This document shows, in pieces, positions 1 to 8,333 of a stretch of DNA of 64,000 nucleotides (its first letter is position 1; every line of letters starts with the position of its first letter). The stretch spans positions 20,628-84,627 of the forward strand of contig JADFYG010000021.1 in the NCBI GenBank assembly GCA_015233155.1, written 5' to 3'. The DNA is from Candidatus Rifleibacteriota bacterium. GTDB lineage: Bacteria > Muiribacteriota > Ozemobacteria > Ozemobacterales > Ozemobacteraceae. A program made the translations under genes and the position numbers. The notes below the pieces were generated by a model, which worked only from the letters and a program-made list of their open reading frames with translations, ran no database searches and was not told where the DNA came from.

Positions 1-712
1 CATAGACCACTATTACTTTTGTACGCGGGTCTTTCTCGAAGGCCTTGGCGGCATCAACCATCGAAACGCCAGGCATGGGGTCGCCACCTATACACATCAC
101 CGCGCTGACGCCCGGATACTTTTCGCCCCACAACGGGCCGAATGTTCCATCCTCGCGCGGACCCTGCAGATTCGGTCGACAGTGGAAAGCACCCAGCAAT
201 TGCGATAAACCTCCTGATCGCGAGATGACTCCAACGCAGCCTGGCAGGTAGTTCTTCTTTGCCCATGCAGCACTTCCACCGATCATGCCAAAGAGATAAC
301 CGGAAGTATCGAGCATTCCGACCGTGTTGGGGCCCAGATATGTACAACTCCTGGCACTGGAATATTCCTTGAGCACCGCTTCGTCATGAGTTGGCACACC
401 ATCGGCCGTAAGAACCGTAAACCTGATTCCCGCATCCATGATTTCCATGGCTGCTTTTTTGATTGCCCCAGCCGGAACATATGTGCAGGCGCAATTCAGC
501 TCAGGAATTGCCTTTTTCGCCTCAGCGGGAGAGTTGAAAACCGGAACGCCGTTCACTTCCTGGCCGCCCTTTCCGGGAGTGCAGCCGGCGACAACACTGG
601 TGCCCATTTGCATCATCAGTTTGGCGCTGTTTTGCCCCTGGTTTCCTGTAATGCCGACTATCAAAACCTTTGGAATTTCAATTCCCACGAGATATTTCAG
701 TATTCCGCTCAT
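1..712 (-). CDS. Succinate-CoA ligase-like alpha subunit (partial, runs off left edge)
   Basis: CoA-binding/ligase subunit of an NDP-forming acyl-CoA synthetase of the SucD family, which links acyl-CoA + ADP + Pi to acid + CoA + ATP in the cytoplasm. About 237 residues are visible and the frame stays open at the window edge. The N-terminus has the Rossmann loop VLIVGITGNQGQ (about residue 15), then PGKGGQEVNGVPVFNS, typical of SucD, and later GVISRSGGL, the opening of the ligase domain. The phospho-histidine region should lie outside the window. The start follows GGAGGTGACCCG-ATG, and its ATG overlaps the beta subunit stop as ATGA, so the two are translationally coupled. Substrate (succinate, acetate or another acid) cannot be told. 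Confidence 0.88.
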   Translation of the reverse strand, partial: MSGILKYLVGIEIPKVLIVGITGNQGQNSAKLMMQMGTSVVAGCTPGKGGQEVNGVPVFNSPAEAKKAIPELNCACTYVPAGAIKKAAMEIMDAGIRFTVLTADGVPTHDEAVLKEYSSARSCTYLGPNTVGMLDTSGYLFGMIGGSAAWAKKNYLPGCVGVISRSGGLSQLLGAFHCRPNLQGPREDGTFGPLWGEKYPGVSAVMCIGGDPMPGVSMVDAAKAFEKDPRTKVIVVY

Positions 713-2199
713 CGGGTCACCTCCGGCATATCAAGCCTTATGCGCAGTTCACCATTACTTTCGAGGAGAGATACCACTTCGCACATCAGACAACCGATAC
801 AACGCGCGCCTTCCGCCAGTTCGATCGCGTGTTTTGCGGCATTCCAGACAAGAACATTCTTCGGACATGCGGCCACGCAAGGCGGAGCCTCATTCGAAGG
901 CCATTTGTCCGGGTAGAAAAAGAAATCTCCCGGTGGAACCGTGACGCGAAATGAAGGCTCTCCCTCTGGTTGCGGCGTCGGCTTCACCTTGATTCGATCT
1001 TTTGTCGCAAGTTTTCCGATTTCGTCCACCATGGCGTTTGGGAAAGTATGAGGAAGATATGTTTTAACCTTGACCGGTAATCCAGGTGCGACTTTTTCTA
1101 TAAGTTCGCGGCCCTTGTCTTCATCCGTGCCGCCAAAGCGCAGTAGCGCCGGGAGAGGGGTAGGGCTTTCACGTAATCCCTTCCAAATCGCTGCAGCCAG
1201 ATAATACTGGTTCTGAAAACCCATTCCCGAGCCGGTGAGCAATAGCACGTGCGAACCTTCCATCTCGAGAATAGCCCGCAGAACCCGGTAACTTTTGAAC
1301 GCAGACAAACCGCCAGATGTGTCGGATTCGTTCATGGAAAAAATATCCTGACGGCCTCCGGTGGCCATTTCCCAGAGCATCTTTCCACCGCCGCCGCACA
1401 GATTTGTAGCCACGCGCCATGCACTCTCCGGTGGCAATGCGCGTTCTTCGCGAATGAAAGCTGTTCCGGCGGGATCGCCTTCGTTTATTTTATCGACAAC
1501 GCGCTCAAGGCGACTCTTTTCTTCTTTAGCGGAAGAAGTGACCGAGAAAAGCTCCTTATCCGTCTTGCTCACCGCCTGGTTCTCAAACTCCGCCCGACAA
1601 TCGACGACAAGCAATGAGCCGTCTTCCAGTACTCCGATAGGGTTGGCTTCAAGCACTATAAGCTTGTAATTGGCAAAAGTCCGGCAGAATCCTTCCAGAA
1701 AAGAACCGATGGTATGAGCATTTTCCAGGCCTGTGAGGTGCCTGGTGAGATCAGCGGCGGTCGGCAGGTTGAGCAGGGAAAAGTGGATCTTGCGCAGGCT
1801 TTCAGATCTTTCCTCGACCCCGGAGCCGCCCCGTGTGGAAAAAAGCAGAACTCCTCCGGGAAGTCTCCCTGTGCCGCCAAATTCCAGCATGCACGCGGCA
1901 TAATATTCGCCGATCATTTTTACGGCGCCCGCAATCAAAACACCTTCGGCCTGCCCCCAGGAACCAGGGCTTAAAAGTTCTTTCAGATCAGATTCAATTT
2001 TAGCAACTGAATCGCTTCGACGTACGAGCCCTTGCGCTGCACGACTCGTAGCACCCGGGATCTGTGCTTTGAGATAGACGGGAGGTTTGGGAAGAGGGCT
2101 GGGAAGTTCGGATCCTGCGGCAACGAACAATCCTTCAACCATGGGAACCTTTGAGTCTGCAAGAAGTATTCGCGTTTTGTATTCCGGAAGTGCGGGCAT
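709..2199 (-). CDS. Succinate-CoA ligase-like beta subunit with C-terminal Fe-S cysteine motif
   Basis: ATP-grasp partner of the downstream alpha subunit, 496 residues. The N-terminal part resembles SucC (TRILLADSKVPMVEG, then PVYLKAQIPGATSRAAQG where SucC binds the nucleotide), but the glycine-rich stretches are degenerate. The CoA-ligase half follows (LLTGSGMGFQNQ, LRFGGTDEDKG). The unusual part is the last ~60 residues: cysteines at about 441, 445, 467, 470 and 473 in CVAACP and CIGCLMC, the pattern of a ferredoxin-type [4Fe-4S] site, which ordinary SucC lacks. The chosen start MPALPEY has AAAGGAGATAAA before it; an upstream in-frame start has no such site. Role as an NDP-forming acyl-CoA synthetase subunit is inferred from family and pairing. 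Confidence 0.82.
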   Translation of the reverse strand: MPALPEYKTRILLADSKVPMVEGLFVAAGSELPSPLPKPPVYLKAQIPGATSRAAQGLVRRSDSVAKIESDLKELLSPGSWGQAEGVLIAGAVKMIGEYYAACMLEFGGTGRLPGGVLLFSTRGGSGVEERSESLRKIHFSLLNLPTAADLTRHLTGLENAHTIGSFLEGFCRTFANYKLIVLEANPIGVLEDGSLLVVDCRAEFENQAVSKTDKELFSVTSSAKEEKSRLERVVDKINEGDPAGTAFIREERALPPESAWRVATNLCGGGGKMLWEMATGGRQDIFSMNESDTSGGLSAFKSYRVLRAILEMEGSHVLLLTGSGMGFQNQYYLAAAIWKGLRESPTPLPALLRFGGTDEDKGRELIEKVAPGLPVKVKTYLPHTFPNAMVDEIGKLATKDRIKVKPTPQPEGEPSFRVTVPPGDFFFYPDKWPSNEAPPCVAACPKNVLVWNAAKHAIELAEGARCIGCLMCEVVSLLESNGELRIRLDMPEVTR

Positions 2200-2308
2200 T
2201 TTATCTCCTTTCGCACACCACGAGTATATTAAGCAGTCAGGCCTGTTTGTATCATATATACAGAAGCGCAATGAAATTTATTTATGTATTCGGTCATAAT
2301 TATCGCAG

Positions 2309-2329
2309 GGGCGGGTTTCAAACCCGCCC
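2309..2329. repeat. Short palindromic repeat, GGGTTTCAAACCC core
   Basis: Perfect inverted repeat with 10-bp arms GGGCGGGTTT / AAACCCGCCC around one base. Close variants occur at 22686-22706 and 56651-56673, so this is a dispersed intergenic element. It stands between the CoA ligase pair and the ABC permease. Confidence 0.75.
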
Positions 2330-2623
2330 GATAAAACAAAATTCAGTAAACCTTATGTATAAAATGATTGCTTCACAGATATCTGTACGATGAATTGATG
2401 AGAAATGTCTACGTTTTTTTCACTCTGTATCGCCGGCAACCTCAGATAAAAGTTCTGCGGTCGCGCCCATATCATAGTCTCGCCCTTGCAGGTTCTTCGT
2501 AGTGTCGAGAGCCGCGTTATAGACCATTCCTGAGTTTTTAATACGTTTGCCCTGACCTCAGATTCCTTTCTGTTCGAAGAAGAGGCGGATTTGTGTTAGG
2601 ATTCTCAGGCAAGGGGCAGACAT
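2330..2623. other. Intergenic stretch without recognisable gene
   Basis: Upstream region shared by the divergent CoA ligase and permease genes (whole gap 2200-2623). Apart from the palindrome at its left end I see no ORF with coding character, no convincing promoter pair and no structured RNA. Confidence 0.5.
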
Positions 2624-4114
2624 GTGATAGCGTTACTTCGAAAATTTATCGACTGGGTCGATGATCGGATAAACCCGATTGTCGTCAAGGAACTGCGTCA
2701 GGCGGTACAAGGTCGTTTTGTAACCGGGGTCATGATGCTGTTTCTTATTCTCCAGATTCTGGTAATCTGTGTAATGGTTTTGTCCGATCCGCAACGTGCG
2801 CAGGAGGATGCCATCGGCAGCCGCGTCTTTCAGGCGCTGCTTACTATGCTGATTGGTGCCTGCATGGTGTTGATTCCGGCGCATGCAGCGCAGCGGCTTG
2901 CCGCCGAACGTGCCGACTCTGATCTTGATCTTTTCTATATTACTGTTCTCAAGCCCGGCAATATCATCATCGGGAAATGGGCGGCCGCCTTGCTTCTGGC
3001 ACTTCTGATCTTTGGAACCTGCATGCCGTTTCTGTCGTTTACCTATATTTTGCGCGGCATCGACTTGCCGACTATTTTTTTTATTCTCGCGGTAGGCTTC
3101 CTCGCGGTTTCGATAAGTATAGCTTTCGCTATTTTCGCCGGAACCATTCCTGTAGGCGGTTCATTGCGACGTATTATTGAACCATTCGGCCTGATTGCAT
3201 TGATAACCGGGTTTACAACCACCATGGCCATGTTGGATGACTTCACTCGTTCCGGCATTTTCTCCAGAATATATTTGCGTGAAAATATTATTGCGGCAAT
3301 CGTTATGGGAGTTTTTGCTGCCTTAGCTCTCTTGGTGTTCTATGTATTCGCGACCGCAATGATTTCACCACCAGCCGCCAATCGTGCCTATCCCGTTCGT
3401 CGGATGCTGACGTTCGTCTGGATGGTAGGTGCAGGCATGACCGTCCTGGCCTGTTCCAATTCAACTCCATCCGAATGTGAAAAAGCGGCTGAATTCTGGG
3501 GCTGGGTGACTGCGCTATGTTGTTTTCCAGCCATTGGTGCGGCCATTACCGAGCGCGAAGAATGGGGACCAAGAATTCGCAAAGAGATTCCCGACGGTTT
3601 TTTTCGCCGCGTGATCGCATTCGTCTTTTTCAGCGGGGCAGGTGGAGGAGTGATCTGGACAGCCATTTTACATTTCTCGACGTGTCTTGTAATTTCCTTT
3701 TTTTTATCATGGACACCTGCCCCGGGTTATAGCGAAGGCAAGATTTCAGACCTTGACCAAATTGCAGGACTGGGCTTTTTCGCGATTGCCTACGGGCTCA
3801 CCAGTGTAGCTCTCAGAAAAAAAATCTTTGCCGACCTGGTTCCGCCTCAGGCGACATGGCTGATGATGGCTATATCGATTGCAGTCTTAAGCCTGTTTCC
3901 AATGCTGCTGGGTTTTATGATCGACAGCAGGTTCGAACCGATGCTTTCTGTTTGCAACCCGTCTATGCTAACGGATGACACCGTTGGGCGCATGTCGTTT
4001 CTTTTTGGAAGCACCTGGATGTTCGTTTCGCTCGCGCTGGCGGTGCCGTGGTTTTTCGATCAGTTCAAGCGCTTCACCCCCCTCATCCCGCAACCTGTCA
4101 AAAGCGAGATTTAA
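2624..4114 (+). CDS. ABC-2 type transporter permease-like membrane protein
   Basis: Polytopic inner-membrane protein of 496 residues with about ten to twelve hydrophobic segments. The N-terminal INPIVVKELRQAVQGRFV followed by a long hydrophobic helix is characteristic of ABC-2 export permeases, especially the kind encoded beside gliding/secretion-type ABC ATPases. Translation seems to start at GTG after AAGGGGCAG; there is no closer ATG in frame. No ATP-binding partner is encoded next to it, which is odd for this family: the ATPase must be elsewhere or this is a remnant of a larger operon. Substrate unknown. A small secreted protein follows 64 bases downstream. Confidence 0.75.
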   Translation: MIALLRKFIDWVDDRINPIVVKELRQAVQGRFVTGVMMLFLILQILVICVMVLSDPQRAQEDAIGSRVFQALLTMLIGACMVLIPAHAAQRLAAERADSDLDLFYITVLKPGNIIIGKWAAALLLALLIFGTCMPFLSFTYILRGIDLPTIFFILAVGFLAVSISIAFAIFAGTIPVGGSLRRIIEPFGLIALITGFTTTMAMLDDFTRSGIFSRIYLRENIIAAIVMGVFAALALLVFYVFATAMISPPAANRAYPVRRMLTFVWMVGAGMTVLACSNSTPSECEKAAEFWGWVTALCCFPAIGAAITEREEWGPRIRKEIPDGFFRRVIAFVFFSGAGGGVIWTAILHFSTCLVISFFLSWTPAPGYSEGKISDLDQIAGLGFFAIAYGLTSVALRKKIFADLVPPQATWLMMAISIAVLSLFPMLLGFMIDSRFEPMLSVCNPSMLTDDTVGRMSFLFGSTWMFVSLALAVPWFFDQFKRFTPLIPQPVKSEI

Positions 4115-4178
4115 TCATGCCGGAATTGAAGTATGATTTCATCCCGACTTCGTAGTGGGTGTAAAGGTGCATGCAAAA

Positions 4179-4622
4179 ATGATGAATCTATTACAACCTT
4201 TGAAAAACATCGCAATTCCCGTTGTCTTTTTTTGCCTTACCACCCTGGGATCTGCCTGGGGACAGAAAGCTGATGGATCGTCCGGGAGCGCGGCGTATGA
4301 CCGTATCGTGATAGCGCAGGAGTTCGGAACGATCTCGCTCAGGGAATCCGTGATATTGCGTGCGAAACTCCTTTACGCTCCGTCATTGCTCAAGGATTCA
4401 GAATTTGCTCTCCAGCCTGGTGAAAAGGTTTTCCTCGAATGTCTGACCGGCTTCGACAAAGACATTCATCGCGTTTTTCCCGAACTATCCAATGAAGAAC
4501 GACGATTCCTTGCATCATTAACTCCTGATCTACAGGCGATAATTGAGGCCAGAGAAGAGGAGGAAAGAAAAACCGGTCATACTCACGGGATATCTTCAGA
4601 TTCGGGCAAATTACGACAATGA
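4179..4622 (+). CDS. Hypothetical secreted protein
   Basis: Unrecognised protein of 147 residues. The N-terminus MMNLLQPLKNIAIPVVFFCL plus a small-residue site near SAWGQ looks like a signal peptide, so it is probably exported. The rest is mixed charged sequence with an acidic/basic helix (AREEEERKTGHTHG) near the end and no cysteine pair or known motif. An in-frame GTG at 4155 would add eight residues, but the double ATG at 4179 begins the signal peptide directly. It may be co-transcribed with the permease. Confidence 0.55.
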   Translation: MMNLLQPLKNIAIPVVFFCLTTLGSAWGQKADGSSGSAAYDRIVIAQEFGTISLRESVILRAKLLYAPSLLKDSEFALQPGEKVFLECLTGFDKDIHRVFPELSNEERRFLASLTPDLQAIIEAREEEERKTGHTHGISSDSGKLRQ

Positions 4623-4888
4623 GGTCGGTCGAGGATTTGGCGTGGACAGGAGCTAAGGTACATATAAAGACTGATCAAGAATAAATGTCCTGCCCTGAAT
4701 CGGTCACCTTTAGCGTCGTATTTTGCCGCCATTTTTGTTTTGCGTTTAATAAACTCACGCTGGGCGCTCGTGTCGGATCAACAGACGGAACCAGCAGCCG
4801 AACAAACGGCCAGGCCATGAGGATGTTCCAAAGGTCGTGCCACAAAAATCTGGAAAGTGGTTATTCAGGACAGAGCCGTCTTACTGGA

Positions 4889-4940
4889 TTGACAAAACAA
4901 CTTCCTTGATATACAATGTATATCAAGAGCTTCCGGAGGT
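4889..4940 (+). promoter_or_regulatory. mazEF promoter, palindromic operator and ribosome binding site
   Basis: -35 TTGACA (4889-4894), 17-base spacer, -10 TACAAT (4912-4917). The -10 lies inside a perfect palindrome at 4906-4926: arms TTGATATAC and GTATATCAA around AAT. A repressor bound there would block RNA polymerase, as expected for MazE or MazEF autoregulation. A strong GGAGGT (4935-4940) sits six bases before the mazE ATG. The rest of the gap (4623-4888) shows nothing recognisable. Confidence 0.78.
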
Positions 4941-4946
4941 GAAATC

Positions 4947-5198
4947 ATGCAGTCAACCATGCAATTGCATATTGGAAAATGGGGAAACTCTCTTGGAATC
5001 AGACTTCCGAGGCATATTTTAGAAATCCTTCATCTGAATGAAAAAGATCAGCTAAAGTATTCAATTGAGGACGGGAAGTTAGTCTTAGAACCGGTCTCTC
5101 CCTTAAAAAAATACGCCTTAAAAGATTTACTTGCCCAGGTTAAAGAACTTGGACAAGAAGTTTCTTGGGGAAAATCGGAAGGAGAAGAGGTTTGGTAG
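4947..5198 (+). CDS. mazE: MazE-type antitoxin (AbrB/SpoVT fold)
   Basis: Antitoxin of a type II toxin-antitoxin pair, 83 residues. The N-terminal swapped-hairpin DNA-binding domain is clear: LHIGKWGNSLGIRLPRHIL, then LEPV, as in MazE and PemI. The C-terminal tail (about 55-83) would wrap the MazF toxin. It binds its cognate toxin and, with it, the operator overlapping its own -10 box. The gene overlaps mazF by a few bases, giving coupled translation. The pair is AT-richer than its surroundings and stands alone among unrelated genes, which suggests acquisition by transfer. Confidence 0.9.
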   Translation: MQSTMQLHIGKWGNSLGIRLPRHILEILHLNEKDQLKYSIEDGKLVLEPVSPLKKYALKDLLAQVKELGQEVSWGKSEGEEVW

Positions 5199-5533
5199 AC
5201 TACATTCCGAAGCGAGGAGATTTTATCCGTCTCAGTTTTGATCCCCAAGCTGGACATGAACAAATGGGAAACCGTCCTGCCCTTGTCGTCAGTCACACTT
5301 CGTTTAACCAAAGAATGGGGTTTGTCTTTGTTTGTCCAATAACAAACTCAAAGCGGGAAAACCCTTTTTATGTGACGATGCCTGGGGAAAAGAATCTTAC
5401 TGGGGTAATAATGGCTGATCAATTACGTTCACTTGATTATCGAGCCCGAAAGGCAACTTTTATTAAAAAATGTTCCGATGAGTTATTCCTTGAGGTTTTA
5501 GCCCGTATCGAACCCATTATTTTCGATTCATAA
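5192..5533 (+). CDS. mazF: MazF-type mRNA interferase toxin
   Basis: Endoribonuclease toxin of 113 residues that cleaves mRNA at short motifs when free of MazE. Recognisable features in order: PKRGDFIRLSFDPQAGHEQMGNRPALVVS (the RGD and G-x-RPA-V signature of the PemK/MazF fold), VCPITN, and a C-terminal helix region DYRARKATFIKKCS. The chosen start is the TTG in TTGGTAGAC, overlapping the mazE stop and preceded by AAGGAGAAGAGG; an in-frame upstream start at 5165 would lie deep in mazE. Length and motifs look intact, so the toxin is probably functional. Confidence 0.9.
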   Translation: MVDYIPKRGDFIRLSFDPQAGHEQMGNRPALVVSHTSFNQRMGFVFVCPITNSKRENPFYVTMPGEKNLTGVIMADQLRSLDYRARKATFIKKCSDELFLEVLARIEPIIFDS

Positions 5534-5641
5534 GAATGCCACCCTCTAGCCGCAATCAACCCCGGAGTTTTTGAGGCAACCGGGAATCGCCTGATGCCCT
5601 CGGACAACCAACCCGGGCTGTCCCAAGAAGGGGAGAGGTTC

Positions 5642-6127
5642 ATGCAAAGACGGATTTGCAGAGCTGGTCAGGGGTGCATGGAGTATTTCATCATCATTTC
5701 AGCCATGGCCCTGATCGCCATCGGAACCCACGTTCTCCGCCTGAATTTTTCCGAAGATGCTGTTTTGCGCGTCTGGTTTTTGTTCTTCGTCCTTTGTTGG
5801 ATCGTTACTCTCGCCGGGAGCATTGTCCATCTCTCGGGAACCTACCGGAAAGAACTGGAGAAAGAAGGAGTAACGGCCGGCTCTTTTGGAAAAAAAGGGA
5901 AGTACGTTTTCTTTATGATCTTCTCCGGTCTGGTTTTCGCAGTCGTCCTGGGAGGGCGTATTCTCATTTCCGTCATAATGGGCCTTGGCATGACCGAAGC
6001 TTCTATCCATCCTATTATGGCGCCGGGGAAAATCCATTCCGGGAATCAGGGATTTGCCAGTGCTCCGAGGGTGATTGGCAGCCCCGACAGCAAGGGCCGG
6101 GCCGATCATCCCGTACCATCGGAATAA
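5642..6127 (+). CDS. Hypothetical membrane protein
   Basis: Unrecognised protein of 161 residues with three hydrophobic helices (about 14-32, 45-68 and 90-117) and a hydrophilic C-terminal tail rich in Gly, Pro and Ser. Two other long frames overlap the same DNA, one per strand, but only this frame gives coherent membrane helices. It is preceded by GGGGAG at normal distance from ATG 5642; an in-frame start at 5594 would add 16 residues without a better site. Location is probably the inner membrane. No function can be assigned. Confidence 0.55.
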   Translation: MQRRICRAGQGCMEYFIIISAMALIAIGTHVLRLNFSEDAVLRVWFLFFVLCWIVTLAGSIVHLSGTYRKELEKEGVTAGSFGKKGKYVFFMIFSGLVFAVVLGGRILISVIMGLGMTEASIHPIMAPGKIHSGNQGFASAPRVIGSPDSKGRADHPVPSE

Positions 6128-6279
6128 CCCGGGATTGGCCTTCAAAACGACCGGGTCCTTCCCTTTTTGTGGCGTGCCTCTCGCACGTTCAGCCTTCTTC
6201 GGAACACATAAGGGTCTGGAGCGGACTCGAGCATCGACCATCAACGGTCTGTTCGGAAAAATATAGAGGGATTGCCGGA

Positions 6280-7179
6280 TCAGTCCGGGCCGTTTTTTTT
6301 GGCGTTACCTGCAGGAGATTGTTCTTTCTTGCTGTCTTCAATTCTCCAATTCTTTCCAAGAATTGCTTCAAGCGCCAATCCTGCACTGTATGCGGGACTG
6401 ACAATATCATCCGTGCGTGGTTGGGGCTCCGGCGTATTCAAATGCACGCGAAGCAATGGAACGAATTCCCGATTCCCTGTGAAAGCTGCTTCCTGGACGC
6501 ATTCCACCAGTGAAACGGCGTCATCACGCGTGAATGGGTCTGATATTGCCTTGCTGAGTCGGTTCTTAATGTTTGAGATGTACGTCTGATTTCCTAATCT
6601 AGCCAAAGCCGCTTCCGCCGCATTGCGAAGTTTAGCTCTCCATACCGGGGTCCGAAGAGTGTTGTCGTATAGTTTCTGCAGGAGGGGGAAATCAGATATA
6701 TCGCCTGTCAGGCCTATGGCATAAAGCGCCTGTTCCCCCGCATCAGCATTCGTGTCTGCTTCGAGACATCGAATGGCGGCATCATGCATTTCTTTCCGGC
6801 ACGTTATCTTCTCTCCTTCCTGAATCAGTCTGATAAAGAGCTTGAATGTGTGAAATTGGATATTTCGATCACTCCTGGGCATTGATGCAAAGATGAGCGG
6901 AGCTGCCACACCTTTATCCAGGACAAGCATTGTCTCAGCAGCTTCCCCGCCAAGGTCGCGGTCGGTCAAAAATGTTTCCAGCGTTCGAATGGCAGAAGCA
7001 CCGAGAAACTTCAACTTCTCCGCAAACTCTTCCGCAGGCGTCTTGCTCCAGTCTATACGCTTCTCTCTCAGCACTTTTTGCACGACCGCTCTGTCTTGGG
7101 CGGAGACTTCTCCCTCAAAGCAAGACGCCATTGAGAGCATGTACAAGAGTGCGGCAAGCGTTAATACGATTCTCATCAT
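6280..7179 (-). CDS. HEAT-repeat-like putative lipoprotein
   Basis: Protein of 299 residues with a hydrophobic N-terminus ending LLYMLSMASC, which could be a signal peptidase II lipobox with the cysteine at about residue 20; otherwise it is a simple secreted protein. The body is helical with regularly spaced short segments (GASAIRTLETFL, GVAAPLIFASM, ISDFPLLQKLYDN, LRNAAEAALARLG) of the kind seen in HEAT/ARM solenoids, which bind proteins. Two adjacent ATGs follow GGAG; the second (7176) has better spacing. It ends in a Lys/Asn-rich tail. Divergent from the DUF58 operon; partner unknown. Confidence 0.6.
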   Translation of the reverse strand: MMRIVLTLAALLYMLSMASCFEGEVSAQDRAVVQKVLREKRIDWSKTPAEEFAEKLKFLGASAIRTLETFLTDRDLGGEAAETMLVLDKGVAAPLIFASMPRSDRNIQFHTFKLFIRLIQEGEKITCRKEMHDAAIRCLEADTNADAGEQALYAIGLTGDISDFPLLQKLYDNTLRTPVWRAKLRNAAEAALARLGNQTYISNIKNRLSKAISDPFTRDDAVSLVECVQEAAFTGNREFVPLLRVHLNTPEPQPRTDDIVSPAYSAGLALEAILGKNWRIEDSKKEQSPAGNAKKNGPD

Positions 7180-7393
7180 TACTCCTGGACAAACAGGTTC
7201 TTTGTGACCTTTGATAGGAATTTGCTGTTAGATATCATGCTCGCGTCATGATGTCAAAAGTGTTTTTATTCCGTAGAGGATGGATAGCTAGTGAAAGAGA
7301 AAACGTGTATCCTTGAATATACCGGCGATTAAAATATGAGTTCGTTTGGACATACCTCACGATTCCAACCGGAGCGTAGCAATATGCCTGATG

Positions 7394-7451
7394 ACAAACA
7401 CTATTTCTTCACATTTCGAAGAAATAGTCTGTTTGTGTTAGGATTTCCTAA
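7394..7451 (+). promoter_or_regulatory. Leader hairpins before the DUF58 gene
   Basis: An inverted repeat with arms at 7394-7410 (ACAAACA CTATTTCTTC) and 7418-7436 (the complement with a two-base bulge) stands just upstream of the gene. It is followed at once by a second small palindrome TTAGGA-TT-TCCTAA (7438-7451), whose AGGA is the only Shine-Dalgarno candidate for ATG 7452. Base pairing could therefore mask the ribosome site. Regulation is inferred; no T-run, so not a terminator. Confidence 0.45.
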
Positions 7452-8333
7452 ATGAATGAGCAGTTTCGGGAATTTCTTCGTGCCGGTGAACAGGCCGGAC
7501 GGCGTTTTCGCATGGCTATACCGCAACGTCTGCCCATGGGCGCCGGTGGAAATGCAATCGGACGCCGCGGAGGGCGTTCCCTTGAGTTTCTCGATTATCG
7601 GTCGTACCAGCCGGGTGATGATCTGCGTCACCTTGACTGGAACGCCTTCGCCCGCACAGACCGTCTTACCGTGAAACTCTTTCGCGAGGAAGTTAATCCT
7701 CACGTCGATATTTTGATCGATGGTTCGGCCTCGATGAATCTGCCTGGATCCAGGAAGGCGGAAGCCGTGCTGGGGCTGGCGGCCCTCCTGGTCAGGTCGG
7801 CGGCAAACGCGGGCTTTACGTGGCGTTCCTGGATTGCAGCTGAAGGCTGTCGTCCTGTCGGCAACGGACACATTTCTCCCGAAAAGTGGCAGGGAGTCGA
7901 ATTTTCGTGGCCACATGATCTTGAAGCCTCTTTCCGAAGGCTCCCCCCATCCTGGAAGCCGCGCGGCATACGCATCGTCCTGACCGACCTGTTATGGCCG
8001 GGTGATCCCGCCGCCACGCTCTGGCCGATTGCATCTGGCTCCGCTCTCACATTGTTGGTCCAGGTTCTTGCGGCATCTGACCATGATGGCCCGGAAATCG
8101 GTCCGATACGCCTGCTCGACGTCGAGTCCGGCGAGACGCGGGAAGTTCTCGTCGATGATGGTGTGCAGACACGTTACAGGGAAGCATTCGACCGGCATCG
8201 TCTCTCCTGGAGCCAGACCTGCCGACGTCTTCAAACAATATTTACCAGTTTCACCGCTGAAACACTGCTCACAGACTGGAATCTGAGCGAGCTGCTCTCG
8301 ATAGATTTTCTTCGGGTGGAGTCGTCCGCATGA
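7452..8333 (+). CDS. DUF58 domain protein
   Basis: Protein of 293 residues with the DUF58 signature in full: RSLEFLDYRSYQPGDDLRHLDW then FARTD (about residues 42-68), followed by a vWA-like strand ILIDGSASM (about 87-95). DUF58 proteins normally pair with a MoxR-type AAA ATPase and vWA membrane proteins in a chaperone-like assembly at the inner membrane. The first gene of a three-gene operon: its stop overlaps the next start as ATGA. No MoxR ATPase is encoded nearby. ATG 7452 is preceded by an AGGA lying in a palindrome. Precise role unknown. Confidence 0.85.
   Translation: MNEQFREFLRAGEQAGRRFRMAIPQRLPMGAGGNAIGRRGGRSLEFLDYRSYQPGDDLRHLDWNAFARTDRLTVKLFREEVNPHVDILIDGSASMNLPGSRKAEAVLGLAALLVRSAANAGFTWRSWIAAEGCRPVGNGHISPEKWQGVEFSWPHDLEASFRRLPPSWKPRGIRIVLTDLLWPGDPAATLWPIASGSALTLLVQVLAASDHDGPEIGPIRLLDVESGETREVLVDDGVQTRYREAFDRHRLSWSQTCRRLQTIFTSFTAETLLTDWNLSELLSIDFLRVESSA

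Noticed and set aside
386..954. Three plus-strand frames over the alpha subunit gene
   Set aside because: They lie opposite a clearly coding SucD-like frame that continues off the left edge; their translations show no motif.
2585..2605. Shared TTTGTGTTAGGATT word before the ABC permease (about 2590) and the DUF58 gene (about 7432)
   Set aside because: Only two occurrences and no -35 at proper distance; I could not tell a regulatory motif from chance.
6270..6301. Terminator for the 5642 gene (CCGGA-TCAG-TCCGG then T8)
   Set aside because: The stem is only 5 bp, and the T-run is the Lys-Asn codons at the end of the convergent gene; too weak to list.
5656..6513. 285-residue plus-strand frame, and a 181-residue minus-strand frame, over 5.6-6.5 kb
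   Set aside because: Arg/His/Pro-rich out-of-frame translation of the membrane protein and of the HEAT-like gene; no signal, motif or ribosome site.
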